This document shows positions 1 through 11,795 of a stretch of DNA of 64,000 bases, piece after piece. This DNA is from Labia minor (Eukaryota; Arthropoda; Insecta; Dermaptera; Spongiphoridae). Where the stretch lies: contig OY720344.1 of assembly GCA_963082975.1 (NCBI GenBank), positions 86,800,107 through 86,864,106 on the forward strand, given 5' to 3'. Within the stretch, counting starts at the first letter, position 1. The number at the start of each line of letters is the position of its first letter. The notes beneath the pieces are model-generated. The model ran no database searches. It was not told the origin of the DNA and worked only from the letters and a program-made list of their open reading frames with translations. Both the position numbers and the translations under genes were made by a program.

Positions 1-845
1 TGTAGAGTGAAGTATAGTTATTAAAAATTATGTGAAATAGAAAATTTAAATTCAACGTAAGTAAATGCATGGATTGAGGATCTCTATAAGCGTTTTAAGA
101 TATCAGACCTTAAAAAAATATATTTATATATATTATATATACTTTTATAATATAGCTACAAAAAACTATATAAATAAAAGTTTATTTTATAACATTTATT
201 AATTCAAATTACTATCAAGAAGATGTAATTAAAATAATTTTTTTTTAATATAATTATAAGATCCCTAATCAGAAGGGCAACTTGTTTTCTACTAGATAAA
301 TATATTTATATAATTATATATAATATGATATATATGCATATATGATTTAAATTTATATTTAAAAAAATACCTAATCTTTTGAAGTTTAATCTTATAAAAA
401 ATATTTTCATAATTAAACATTTAAATTAAAAACAAAATTCATATAATATATGAAAATAACTAATCTCAATGGTATGGAAATATAAAAAAGAATATAATAA
501 TAAAGAAAAAACAAATGATATTATTCCAGGTAAACGGTTTAAGTTCAAATCAAATGAACCTCTTCCAATTATTATTCAGGTCAGTTAGATAGGAGAATGT
601 TAAATAAAAAGCTCTAAGCAATTTGTAGGACAGAAACATTAAATGGTATATGATCTTGGTTGACCCCTTTTTTCATTAGACATATTTTAAAAGTTATTTT
701 TACAATTTAGAAAAAAAAAATATCTTGTTAAAAAATCATTCCCTCTTATACTTAATTTTACAATAACAAAAAAAAAATATTTCCTCTGATTATAATCGAA
801 ATTAAAATATTCACAAGGATATAATTTTATTTAAATATAATGGTA
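1..845. other. A+T-rich non-coding stretch
   Basis: No gene, RNA or transposon end is visible. The sequence is mostly A/T with homopolymer runs. A slightly more mixed segment at about 530-700 shows no sustained open frame on either strand. Confidence 0.5.
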
Positions 846-1353
846 TTTTTACTATCTGTTTACAATGTGTTTTGTGTCTGTGTGTGTGTGTGTGTGTGTG
901 TAGACAAGATTACGCAAAAACGGTTTGAGTTAGAATATTGAAATTTGGTACACGGGCATTATTCAAAATTTGTAGTTTTCTAACAACTTTCGAGAAATTT
1001 AGCTCAACCGGAAGAGGGTCATTACCTACCACGCTTTGATATTTTTTCCTCTAAAGTGACCGTGAAAATAAAGATATATGTTTGATAGTTTTTCTCATGA
1101 TTAAAAATTTTATAAAACTGCTATATATAGAACTTCAGCTTAATTGATTGGCTGAAAGTACCGGAATTAATTTTTTAACAGAACTGCAAATCACGCGCCA
1201 GCACGTGAAATGCTGCCATCAACAAAGAGTGCTGGTTTAATATATATTAATTAAGTTTAATTTATAATTTAATTAATTAAGTTAAATTTAAATATAATAT
1301 ATATTAATTAATAAAATTAAAAAATGCGAGATAATAGAGTGGATACACTCCAG
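846..1353 (+). mobile_element. Helentron-like family A, copy 1
   Basis: This is a non-autonomous element of a family with at least six copies in the window. It starts with a T-run followed by ACTATCT, has a (GT)n microsatellite at 883-900, then a conserved block with 'acggtttgag' and 'gaaatttggtac' and an A/T-rich tail. It ends with a degenerate copy of GCGAGATAGT followed by a hairpin (gagtggatacactc). The 5' ACTATCTCGC and 3' GCGAGATAGT of the intact copies are inverted complements. No open frame is present. Known Helentron-associated elements have subterminal inverted repeats, an internal microsatellite, a 3' stem-loop and T-T insertion. Assignment to that class is inferred from structure alone. 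Confidence 0.65.
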
Positions 1354-1898
1354 CTTATTTATTATTATTTTCTATGGATAACCATTGAAATTTATATTTA
1401 TATATCAAAATGGTATATATTAAAATGTTATTACAAACTCCAAACAATCTTAGCAAAAAACATACACTCACACCTTTTATCCTATAAAGTTAAAGGATGT
1501 CGGATATCCTTGTAGCTTCTTGAATCACAGCCAGTTTCTTCGTAATGGATTCAATCAATTTAACAGCTTCTGTCCAGTCAAACACATATACTAGATTCAT
1601 TTGTTTTATTATTGAGATGAGTTCAGACGAGAGAATCTAAAGATCTTTTCATATATAAATTTGAAAATTTATATTAATGATCACAAAATAAAATAAACCA
1701 TCATACTTAATTGGATATTAAATAATTAATTATTCATACCATTTTAAATAACAATTAAATAATTAACAATTATAAAAAAATATGTATATTAATAATATTT
1801 TATCTAAAATATATGTATATAGAATAATATCATTATAAAAATTTCAAAATAAACACCATCAAATATCATCTGATTTTAATATCTCTATTTATGTTTCA

Positions 1899-1950
<52 letters not shown>

Positions 1951-2748
1951 AAACAGATGGAAATATAAAATTAATATTTATTTTTATCTCAATAAATAAT
2001 AATATTATATATTATATTTAATTAGTTTTTTTTAATTAATTAAAATAAATGACCATCTGGTGATTATTAATAAATTGTAATAACATACTTTTGTTATATG
2101 TATCATATTTATTTATTATTAGACTCATTATATTATTTGTTTTACTAGTATTAATAAATTTCAAAGGCTGGTTTGCATATAAACTTTTATATATATAAAC
2201 ATATACAATAAAATAATTGAAATTTAACTGATATGATTAGCAAAATGCAATGATTATGTTAACAATCCTTTGTGGAGATTTTATGTTTAGTACGATACTC
2301 ATTTTAACCAATTATATTTAAAATATAGATTTATAATTATATTATCATAATATGCTTAGAGAGCTGTATAAATGATATTATATTTTTTTATATCTTATAA
2401 ACCGGCGAGGTATAATAAATAATAATAATTTCCTTTTAATTAAATCATATAATTGTATTAGTTTGGATGATTTGAAATATAGGTCAAAGGATAAGTGACT
2501 TGTGATAAATAGGAAAATCATAATTATATTTTACCATAAAGCATAACAGCATCTGTTATTTATATTTTAAAATTTATATAGACCAATCAATAAAAAAACT
2601 CTCAGTCAAAACATACAGAAAAGCGTAATGAAACTTGCAGATATAATATATAGATTTCGGATTTTGAGTGTGTGTTTAGTGATTTGAAGAAGTAGCGATG
2701 CTATCTTGAATTCTATATATAGTATATATTATTTAGGATTACAGGTTG
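1354..2748. other. A+T-rich stretch with (TA)n
   Basis: Holds a (TA)n tract at about 1905-1948. The stretch is otherwise A/T-rich with no coding or transposon signal that I can support. Confidence 0.5.
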
Positions 2749-3142
2749 TTTTTACTATCTCGCCATTTTCGATATCGAGATTTTGATGCTTTTATACGTT
2801 TTGAAGGCCCCTATGTCATTTTCATTAAGGTTGAGAAAAAGGTCTGTCACGCAAAAACGGTTTGAGCTAGAATAATGAAATTTGGTATTATTCAAAATTC
2901 GTAATTTTCTATCAACTTTTGAGCACTTGCGAAAGAGGGTCATTACTTATCACGTTTTTATTTTTTTCTTCTAAAGTGACCGTAAAAATAAAGATATATG
3001 TTTGATAGTTTTTCAGACGATTAAAAATTGTATAAAACTGCTATATATAGAATTTCAGCTTAATTGAGTCACTGAAAGTACCGAAATTGATTTTTTTAAT
3101 TTTTTAACATGTTGACTTCCAATCACGCACCAGTACGTAACG
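2749..3142 (+). mobile_element. Helentron-like family A, copy 2 (3'-truncated)
   Basis: Begins with the family terminus (T-run, ACTATCTCGCC). It lacks the GT microsatellite and carries the conserved blocks 'acgcaaaaacggtttgagc', 'cgaaagagggtcattac' and 'ctgctatatatagaatttc'. Similarity stops at the 'cagtacgtaacg' block, so the 3' subterminal repeat and hairpin are missing. Confidence 0.6.
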
Positions 3143-4529
3143 TTCCTTAAATCCTATGATTTAGGATAAATAAAAATATTTAAATATTTTACTTATGTAC
3201 TTACTCGAGACATTATCATATCAACTCATCAATTTGCGGCCTACCCTAGGGTCTTTAATATGCTGGTTTGTCCACCAGAACCTAAAATTACATTCATTCA
3301 TTAATAATTCTAATCAATAGAGCAGCCTATTATACTTACATGCCACATCCGATATATATGCTAACCTAACAATCTATTGTTCATATACAATTTTCAATTG
3401 TCCAAAACTAACAATCAGAGAGAGGGAAATATTCTTTAATAACTTTTTAGTTAGTATTTATCATTTCTATTAATTAAAGAGCGAATAAGAATATATATAA
3501 AAACAGAATATAGAATAAAAACAAATAACCTTTTACAATCACTGTTATTTTGTTTTTGCTTTGTAAACTTTTATCAACTTTTTCCCGAACTCACTTTAAT
3601 TGATTGCTCTGTCTCCTCTATAAAATATAACCCTAAACTCTTCAAATCCTTCTCTCCTCTCTTTTTACCTCCGACACACTTTTATAAATATATATAACCA
3701 CTACTCAACAACACAATAATATATTTTTCCTTCAAAAAAAAAAAAAAAAAAAAACAAGTTCCAAACAATTTCTAAAAGGCTTTCATTTTCAACAATTCAG
3801 TAATATCCTTTACAAATTTGAATTTCTAGTCTATTTTACAAATCAACTTCAATTTTATTCTGAGAGAAGTTACAAAAGTTTGATTTAGAAAATTAATCGT
3901 GAGTTTTTGTTTTTGTTATTTTATTATTATTATTATTATTATTATAGTAGTTTATTTAAAATAAAACATATTGGTTTAAAATAAATAATAGTTAAAAGTT
4001 TATCTCATTGTTTGGAAAATCGTTTGAAAGTTTAAATTCATTTATATATAGTAATAATTATAATTTTTTCCACTTTATTACTTTTTAATTATATATATAT
4101 ATATATATATAAACTAAATATTATCATCGTATTATAAAAACAAATTAAATTTAAATTTGAGATTTATAATTTAATATACAATATAAAACATTATTTTTTT
4201 CAATTCATAACTGATCCAATTTCTAATGCTTTAGTAATATTTTAACATACCCCTTCTGATAAATATAATAATTCATTTTAATAATATTTATAGATAAAAA
4301 TTTGTTTTTATCGAATTCCTTTTTTTTTATTGTAAACTTAAAATATAAATTTTATTATTATTACAATTATTATATATATATATATATATATAAAATTAAT
4401 TTGATTATTGTTTCACTGAATAAGTATATTTCTCTCAAATATTATTCTAACATAATTTATAGAATCTATATTCACTCTTTTCTATAAATAAAATTTAATT
4501 TATTTGTTATAAATATAATACTTTTAATA
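3143..4529. other. A+T-rich stretch, possible promoter-like patch
   Basis: At 3590-3690 a pyrimidine-rich patch surrounds a TATA-like string (ctctataaaatataac) and is followed by poly(A) at 3735-3754. A (TTA)n tract lies at about 3922-3944 and (TA)n tracts at 4090-4111 and 4373-4391. No gene follows that I recognise, so the promoter reading is weak. Confidence 0.3.
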
Positions 4530-4844
4530 CTTTAAATCAGAGGTGGCCAACCCAAATGTTCTTGAGGGCCACTTTGGAAATGCATCATAACATAACTTCG
4601 CGGACCGCATATAAAATTATACATACCCATATTATAGATTTAGACCCATTATAAATATTGTTTGGTCTGACAAATTGAAAAATAAGGAATTTTTATTATG
4701 TTTACTATTATTTTTACATATAAACATATATCTATATATATAAAAAAAGGTTTTTGTCTGCACATTGCTCAGAATTTAAAAATTTTTGCATATCTTCGCG
4801 TTTCATGACCTCTAGAATCCAAAAGTGACTTTAGAATTTTTCAC

Positions 4845-4931
<87 letters not shown>
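4845..4931. repeat. (GTCT)n microsatellite
   Basis: About 22 uninterrupted tetranucleotide units near the 5' end of the Helitron. It is followed by 'ggctgaaccgatttctttg', a block that resembles sequence beside microsatellites in families A and B. Confidence 0.95.
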
Positions 4932-6827
4932 CGGAAAATTACTATTTTATAGACTCAGAATTGGCTGAACCGATTTCTTTGAAATTACATCACAATATTC
5001 TTATATACCTCTAGAGTAACATAGGCTATAAATTTTATTAATATCTTATCAATAACCGCAGAAATTAATTTTTTAAAGTTTATATAATTCTCCGTATTGT
5101 TCATTCAAGAGCAGCTCGCGGCTCACTGTCGGCCTAGCGGAATCATTTCAAACAATGAATTATCATAGCGATTCCCAATCGAAGAATTATTATAATATTT
5201 CCCTTTTTATTTTAAATTCTAATATACAAATATCAATTCAATTAAATAATTTATTCTAAAAGTTCTCAATTTAATTAAAATATTTATTAGATCATATTTT
5301 TATCTTAAATTATTTTTTATTTAATTGAATATTTCTTCTTTTCTATAATATATATATATAATAATATATAAATTTTATCATTGAATAATAAAAAAAAATA
5401 TTATTTAACCTGAATTAAAATGACTGAATTATATTATCTTTGTTTTTTATTTTAATTTAATTACTCTATTATTAATTACTAAATATATATATATATTATA
5501 TAAAAATTAAAATATGATGATATAAAGTTGTTTTAAATTTTTGACATTTTTAAATTGGGTATATTTTTTAAATTTATTAAAATGTCTTTTTTATTTATTA
5601 TGTTTAAAAGATTCATTTTTATTATGTGATATTAATAAAAAATAACGATGCTCTGTGCAAGTCGAATCATGTTGCACATAATTAAATAACAATTGCCAAA
5701 CAAAGAATATAATATTTTTTTAAATTCTTATATTTAAATATCATTTCAATTAAATAATTTATTCTAAAAGGTCTCATTTTAATTAATTTAATAAAATATT
5801 TAAATCACCATTCAATTTTTTATTAATAGGCTTATTTTTTATTTTTAATTTTTAATAAATTCTCTTTTTTTGATATGATATTAATAAAAAATAATATTAA
5901 ATTGTATATATAAATATAAAAATTAGAATATTTGAATTTTTTTAAATTTTAACACATGTAATCAATCATATGCATTAAGAATGGAAAATTTTTAAAATCA
6001 ACTTGCTATTAAATTCAGAAAAAAAATACTGATAGAATATATAGACTATTCGAATATAATTTAAAACTCTCTCTCCTTCTATTTTAAATTAAAAAAACGG
6101 AGTTTTAAGAAATTTAGATGCCATATGCAACATGGGTGGGTAAATGAATTGGGCTGGAAGAGGAGGCAATTTATAATTTTCTTCTAATTCAGATTTAGGA
6201 CAAATCGTACAACATTATATCAAATCTCGCTAAGAACATTCAATATTTTTGTACACAAAATATTCAGAGTATTGGCTAAGCGTATCACTCACAATCAGTT
6301 TATATTGAAATTTATATAAATTAACAAAGTAAAAATTTTTATTTGTTTAAATTTTATTATAATGAATCAAAAAAAATTAAATATATAGATCACATGATTA
6401 AGAGAAGCAAAAAACTTAACAGAAAATAACTGTTGGATGGAGGTCGGACATGACAGAAACTGTAAGCGAAATCTTCATATTGCGACGAATAATTTTCAAA
6501 TCCCCTAGCACCACAGAATTTAAGTTTCTTTTAAGGAAAATAACTATGATCTAAAAAAATTAATAAATGAACTTAATAATAAAAAAAACAAATAAATCAA
6601 TTAATTTAAATTAATACTATTAATGAATGTATATATTGGTCATTTATCTATAGTTTTATACCGTTAATTTTTATAAATTGTCTCAAGTCTCTATTTTTGC
6701 ATTTTCTCAAGTTTCATTATAATTAAAAATATTCAATAATAATCTAGCAATGAAAATAAAATACCAAAATGTAATGATCAAGAAATATTATACTCTATTA
6801 TAACATATACAATACTTATAAACTATA

Positions 6828-7830
6828 GGCGGAGGAAATATTAGGAGATATCATTGCGGGTTCAGGCCAAATCGACCAACATTAATTAAGATATTTTCAT
6901 TATGACAGATATTAGGAACAAAACCGCGAATTCAATATTTCTGTTCACTAATTATTTGTAGACTTTAGTAAAACATACGCATAACTCAATAGATCCGGAT
7001 AAACTTTTTCAAATTTTCAATCTTCAAATTTCTCTTGAAGGTAGTAAAGAAAGAATAAGATGCGGAAATCAATTGTAAAATATTAGGTTACTCAGACGAC
7101 TTAAATATAATAGGAGATTCGGCAATTGCAATTACAGATAGCGAGGAAAATTTAATGGAGGTTTGAAATTAATAGTGATAAGAAAAAATATTTAGTAACA
7201 AAGAGGAAGAGTATTAACATACAAAATCTTAAGATACAAAATGTAGAATTTGAATATGTAGAAAAATTGAATGTAATCACGAAGGATAATAATATTTGAG
7301 AAGAATTTAAATCGGGGTTGCAATCGGGAAACGCCTGTTATCTGCAATAAAGAGGCTTATCTCTTCAAAATTATTATCAAAGGGAATATATAAAAAGATT
7401 ATTTTGCCTGTTGCATTATATGGGTGGGAGGCATGGTCTATGACCCTTGGAGATGAGAGTAGATTCAGAGTATTTGAGAATAGGATTCTTCCCTGCATTT
7501 ATTGGCCAAAGAAAGATGAGGTCACCGGGTATGAGGGAGACTGTATAACAAGAAATTGCATGGCCTCTCTGCATCTTCAGAAATAGTTAGGGTTATAAAA
7601 GGGAAAAAGCTGCGATAGGCAGGGCACGTGGCAAGAATGGGAGAGGAAAAAGATATTGGTGGGAAGACCGATTGGAAAACGTCCGCTTGGAAAACCAATG
7701 ACGCGTAGGAAGGGACGTAAGAGAGATGGAATAAGGGCTCAGGATAGGGACACTTGGAGAAATGTGGTTGTTGCGGCTAAGAACTTTAGAGTATCTTTGA
7801 GCCACATAGATAGATAGATAGATATAACAT
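6828..7830 (+). pseudogene. Decayed LINE reverse transcriptase, copy X1
   Basis: Fragments of a non-LTR reverse transcriptase can be read in shifting frames. They include a CGFRPNR block (about 6856), FVDFSKTYA with stops near 6955, a YSDD motif (about 7090) where active enzymes have YADD, and LYGWEAWS (about 7415). The C-terminal block ends in QDRDTW and VVVAAKNF (7738-7790). Many stops and frameshifts show that it is dead. The 3' end runs into a (GATA)n tail at about 7807-7825, the sort of simple-repeat tail some LINEs carry. It lies inside the Helitron. Fragments at 11475, 21345 and 61083 share its 3' end. The related intact LINE at 47971-51180 has a similar domain order but is a different family. 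Confidence 0.75.
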
Positions 7831-7989
7831 ATACAATAATAATAATATATATAATTAATTTACTGATTAAATTAAAATAGATTTTGAATAAGAACACAAA
7901 AAGAAATGAATGTTTTATGAAATATATTGATTGAAACAAAATGGATGAAAACCTTTTAATACTTTCAACCACCAAATACTATGTACAAC

Positions 7990-8056
7990 TCGGGGGTACA
8001 GGGGGCGGAGCCCCCGTCTAGGTGTGAAGAGCGCCGAAGGCGCTCTGAGCAGCTAG
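7990..8056 (+). repeat. Helitron 3' terminus (double hairpin, CTAG)
   Basis: Two GC hairpins in an A+T-rich setting: GGGGGC-gga-GCCCCC at about 8000-8015 and AGAGCGCC-gaa-GGCGCTCT at about 8028-8046. CTAG at 8053-8056 and a following T complete the terminus. This is the arrangement known to act as the Helitron terminator. Confidence 0.75.
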
Positions 8057-8287
8057 TAATATAATAATAATGATACTGAATGCACATTGTAAAAAATATA
8101 TAATACAAAAAATAAAAAAAGAAACAACGAAATAAAAAAAATGAAATCATATTTATTTCACTAATGCGATATTTATTTCATGAGGGCGCAGAATATAAAA
8201 GTGTGATGAATCTCGCGGGCCGCAAAAATGTTTACGTCGGGCCGCATGAGGCCCGCGGGCCACGGGTTGGCCACCCCTGCTTTAAAT

Positions 8288-8652
8288 CATAAATTTTTTC
8301 ACTTTTTTTCTTCTTTATTATCTATTAAAAAATACATTCTTCACATTGATTGCTAAAATTTATTTATAGTTACTTTATTATTTTATTAATATATTTATTT
8401 ATTGATTATATTTGTTTTTTGATTACATTTTCATTTATTCTTCCTGAGTAATGAAATTGATTGCTATAAAAATTATTTATTTGCGAGTCTTTATTTATCT
8501 CCTGATCAATCTCTGTTTATTTTCTCTCCTTTTTTTCTTTATTTATTAACATTCCCTTTTATTATTTCAATCTCTATAGCCTTTTACAAAATATTGCTTC
8601 ATCTAGGAGAGACGTTGGAGGATCCTAAAATATTATTTATTTAATATATTAA
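8288..8652. other. A+T-rich non-coding stretch
   Basis: Pyrimidine-rich A/T sequence with no recognisable gene or element end. Confidence 0.45.
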
Positions 8653-9251
8653 TTTTTACTATCTCGCCAGAGGTAGTATGTATTGCGATCACGAAAATTT
8701 TCGATGTCGAGATTTTGATGTTTTTATACATTTTGAAGATCCCTGAGACAATTTTTCATTAAGATTGAGAAAAATTTCTGTCTGTCTGTGCGTGTCTATC
8801 TCTCTCTGTGTGTGTATGTAAACAAGATACGCAAAAACGGTTTGAGCTAGAATAATTGAATTTGGTACATGGGCTTTATTCAAAATTTGTAGTTTTCTAT
8901 CAACTTTTGAGAAATGTAGCTCATCCGGAAGAGGGTCATTACCTACCATGTTTTCATTTTTTTCCTCTAAACTGACCGTAAAAATAAAGATATATGTTTG
9001 ATAGTTCTTCACATGATTAAAAGTTGTATAAAACTACTATATATAGAATTTCTGCTTGATTGAATTTAACACGACTGCAAATAACGCGCCAGCACGTGAC
9101 GTGGGGCCATCAACAAAGAGCTGGTTTAATAAAAATAATATTTATTAATTTTAATTTATAATTTTTAATTTATTAAATTTAATTTAAATATAATATATAT
9201 GTTAATTAATCCAATTCAAATTTGCGGGATAGTCGAGTGGAGTCACTCCAG
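8653..9251 (+). mobile_element. Helentron-like family A, copy 3 (complete)
   Basis: A 599-bp copy with both ends. The 5' end has a T-run and ACTATCTCGCCAG. The 5' third contains a palindrome (cgaaaattttcg) and a TCTG/TG-rich microsatellite at 8776-8820. The 3' end has GCGGGATAGTCGAG and the hairpin gagtggagtcactc. The 5' and 3' subterminal repeats are inverted with one mismatch. No coding capacity is seen. Confidence 0.75.
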
Positions 9252-10138
9252 ATTTTTATTTAAAAATAAACTCTTGCACAAATAAACTATTTACTTTGTA
9301 TATATATATTTTAATTATTAATTTATTTTTACATTTAATTATGAATATTACATAAATTTTACAATGAACTGATTTTTCTTTAAAATAATCCATACCGCCC
9401 CTTTCCATCATTCACCCGTACTTCGATGGTTGGCTATTCCTGCTGCAACTACAAGTGCAACGAACCATCCCCCTTACCATCTCGCTACGGTTAATAATAA
9501 GCTTATGCTAACCAGGCGGCGTGTTGGCGACAGATTATCCCCAGGGCTGTTTTCCAAAAACTTCCCTTGTGGCAACAAAATAATTAATTCAACCAGTAAG
9601 CATTTATGTGACCAAAGATCCCTTGGGGGGTTTCTTGCAACGAATACGGCACAAGTGAGATTTGCTGACTTTATGAAAATAATTACCCGCCACCACAGTT
9701 CATCCCTTTTTCTTCACTCTCTCTCTCTCTCCCCATATTCCTCTTCTTAACCTCCCTCTTCGTTTCAAAACAACCAACGCAAGTAAGATCTATCCTATTC
9801 CATCTCAACTAGACTTAAATTTTATAAACACTTCTCATGTTAATAAGATTAAAGAAAATTGAGGTTGAACCAGATAAAATTTATTTCAATTAATTGTATT
9901 TTAAATTTTCATTATTTTAACTAAATTTAAAAGTTGAATAACATGATTATTAATGAATAAATATTTTGGTATTTTAATAATATTTCATATTTAGTGAGAG
10001 AACGAGAGAGAAAGTGAAACAAAACTGATGTTTATTTGAATTTTAATTTTTGGAATTGATTTAAATACAAATATCTAATTTATTAAATCTAAAATAATTA
10101 GAAGTCAGTTTTTAACCTATAATAATAATATTAAATAT

Positions 10139-10175
<37 letters not shown>
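9252..10175. other. Stretch with a GC-enriched island
   Basis: The segment at about 9385-9790 is clearly less A+T-rich than its surroundings. It contains a 106-codon open frame (9430-9750) whose translation matches nothing I know and looks low-complexity at its end. A (TC)n-(TA)n tract at 10138-10175 abuts the MITE that follows. The island could be regulatory or an old insertion; no function is assigned. Confidence 0.35.
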
Positions 10176-10177
<2 letters not shown>

Positions 10178-10465
10178 TATCAGATTTATCCGGGATATAA
10201 TCACGTATTTTTGTAAGATTGTTTACCCGACGTTTGACTCCCATTTTGGCGCCTTTTTCAAGAGGATATTTATGCCGGAATATTTTTGGGATTCTGGATC
10301 TTAGTCTGTGTGACCAAGAGTGGGATTTTGGGTTGATAGGTTTGGTGGTTTTGTACTCACTGTGTTGCTGTGAAGCTCCGAAGAATGGTGCCAAAATGGA
10401 TGCCGAAACGTCGAGAAAACAATCTCACAAAAATACGTGATTATATCCCGGATAAATCTGATAAT
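10176..10465. mobile_element. 290-bp foldback MITE
   Basis: The terminal inverted repeats are about 50 bp and match at 48 of 50 positions (10176-10225 and 10416-10465), beginning ATTATCAGATTTATCCGGG. The inner parts are also partly palindromic (cgacgttt and cattttggc on both arms), so the single strand could fold along most of its length. No open frame of transposase type is present. A broken relative lies at 54485-54945. The superfamily is not clear from the ends. Confidence 0.8.
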
Positions 10466-10922
10466 AATAAACAAAATAAACAGAAATCTAAACCAACATA
10501 TATATATATATATATATTTAAGAGTTAAAATTAATTAATACACACAGACAGTTAAATTATTTTATATACGCGCACAATTGACTATATCTCTGATTTGTAA
10601 ATTGAATGTGAATTTTCATTTAAAAACCTATTCTATTATTTTGGTTTAAAGATATTCTAGATAATCTTTTGAATACAAAATACTTGATTATTTACTGTTA
10701 AATGCTTGTTCTCTTAGTAGAACTGGAAACAAAGGTTTCTCTTGAAAGCATTTGACTGGACAATTAATTCATTTGTGTTGTATTCAATGTTTTTAGTAAT
10801 TTAGCCACTTTAAACTCTATATATAGTAAGTTTTCGTAAATAGTTTCAGACCGGAGAATCCTGAGAACATAGCACATGCCAACAGGATACAACATCTAGC
10901 CAGACACTCATACCCATACCTA

Positions 10923-10965
<43 letters not shown>

Positions 10966-11474
10966 ATATATATATAAGCATATAGTTGATAGCTGTTTAA
11001 CGACTGTACTTAACCCTCAACCATTAAGCCTTCGAACATGCTCCGAACTTTGTCTTAAGGGCTCTAGCAGGTGACTGAAGTAATCCAATAGATTAAATTA
11101 GAGACGGAGATAGAGATAGAGAGAGAAAGAGAGAATGAGAGAAAGAGAGAGGCATGGATAGACGCATGTTTTCGAGACCCTTGTATATGATTCAAAATGA
11201 AAATTAGTCTTCTGTATATATGCGTGTGTTCATATTATATATATAGCTATAACATATATGATCTGGCGTTTTATGATAAGCTTCTGACCTAAATAGATAA
11301 AACAGGAGGAAGAGAGAAGGAAATATGATTCAACAGACATATGTCCTGCTCTCCATTTCAACACAACCCACCTACTCTTTAATTAAGCTCTCTCCTATCT
11401 CAAAAATATTGAATTGTTTTCGGGAAAATTTAAATTCATTAGAAAAAAATTGTTACTAGTTATTTTATTACAAA
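10466..11474. other. Non-coding stretch with purine tract
   Basis: (TA)n at about 10499-10516 and 10924-10975, a purine-rich GA tract at 11101-11150, and a mildly GC-enriched segment at 10850-11200. No open frame or element end is recognised. Confidence 0.4.
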
Positions 11475-11795
11475 GTAACAGACAGGAATAGTATTAACAC
11501 ACAAAATCTTAACATAGAAAATGAAGAATTCGCAAATGTAGAAAAATTTAAATACTTACTGTAATCACGAAGGATAATAATATTCAAGAAGAATTTAAAG
11601 CGAGGTTACAAGTTACCGAGTGGGAAACGCCCGCTTGGAAGACCAAGGACGCGGTGGGTGGATAATGTAAGAAGGGACGTGAGAGGATAGAGATTGGGAG
11701 GGTTGTGGCTTAGAATAGGGATACTTGGAGAAGTGTGGTTGCTGCGGCCAAGAACTTTCGAGTTCCGTAGAGTCACAGAGATACAGATAGACATT
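11475..11795 (+). pseudogene. LINE fragment, copy X2 (internally deleted)
   Basis: Matches the copy at 6828-7830 in two blocks. The block at 11475-11610 corresponds to about 7193-7320, and the block at 11620-11795 corresponds to about 7670-7810. The roughly 300-400 bp between, encoding the LYGWEAWS region, is missing. The 3' end again reads into 'cacagagatacagatagac', a degenerate GATA tail. It is dead. Confidence 0.7.

Larger units (their letters stand above)
4731..8056 (+). mobile_element. Helitron inserted in the hAT element
   Basis: The 5' end reads A|TCTATATATATAAAA, the TC-start typical of Helitrons. The 3' end carries a hairpin (AGAGCGCCGAAGGCGCTCT) followed seven bases later by CTAG|T, so the element sits between A and T with no duplication. 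A second GC hairpin (GGGGGCGGAGCCCCC) lies just upstream. The last 120 bp are clearly similar to the 3' end of the element at 23725-25050. A long (GTCT)n tract lies near the 5' end, and a dead LINE occupies 6828-7830. I see no Rep/helicase coding sequence, so it is non-autonomous or decayed. Confidence 0.7.
4538..8279. mobile_element. hAT-type element with nested insertions
   Basis: The ends are inverted copies: CAGAGGTGGCCAACCC at the left and the complement of CAGGGGTGGCCAACCC at the right, each followed by GC-rich 'cggaccgcat/cgggccgc' sequence. The flanks carry an 8-bp target duplication, ctttaaat, at 4530-4537 and 8280-8287, as expected for hAT transposition. Removing the Helitron at 4731-8056 leaves only about 416 bp without an open frame. 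The original insertion was therefore a small non-autonomous hAT element that later served as a landing site. Confidence 0.85.

Noticed and set aside
4845..4931. CRISPR or designed tandem array
   Set aside because: Simple (GTCT)n without spacers.
9430..9750. 106-codon plus-strand frame
   Set aside because: No recognisable domain, ends in a low-complexity SSSLFLHSLSLSP tail from a TC-rich tract; likely chance.
10131..10440. Frames over the foldback MITE (87 codons minus, 73 codons plus)
   Set aside because: Both are readings of the inverted repeats and the (TC)n-(TA)n tract.
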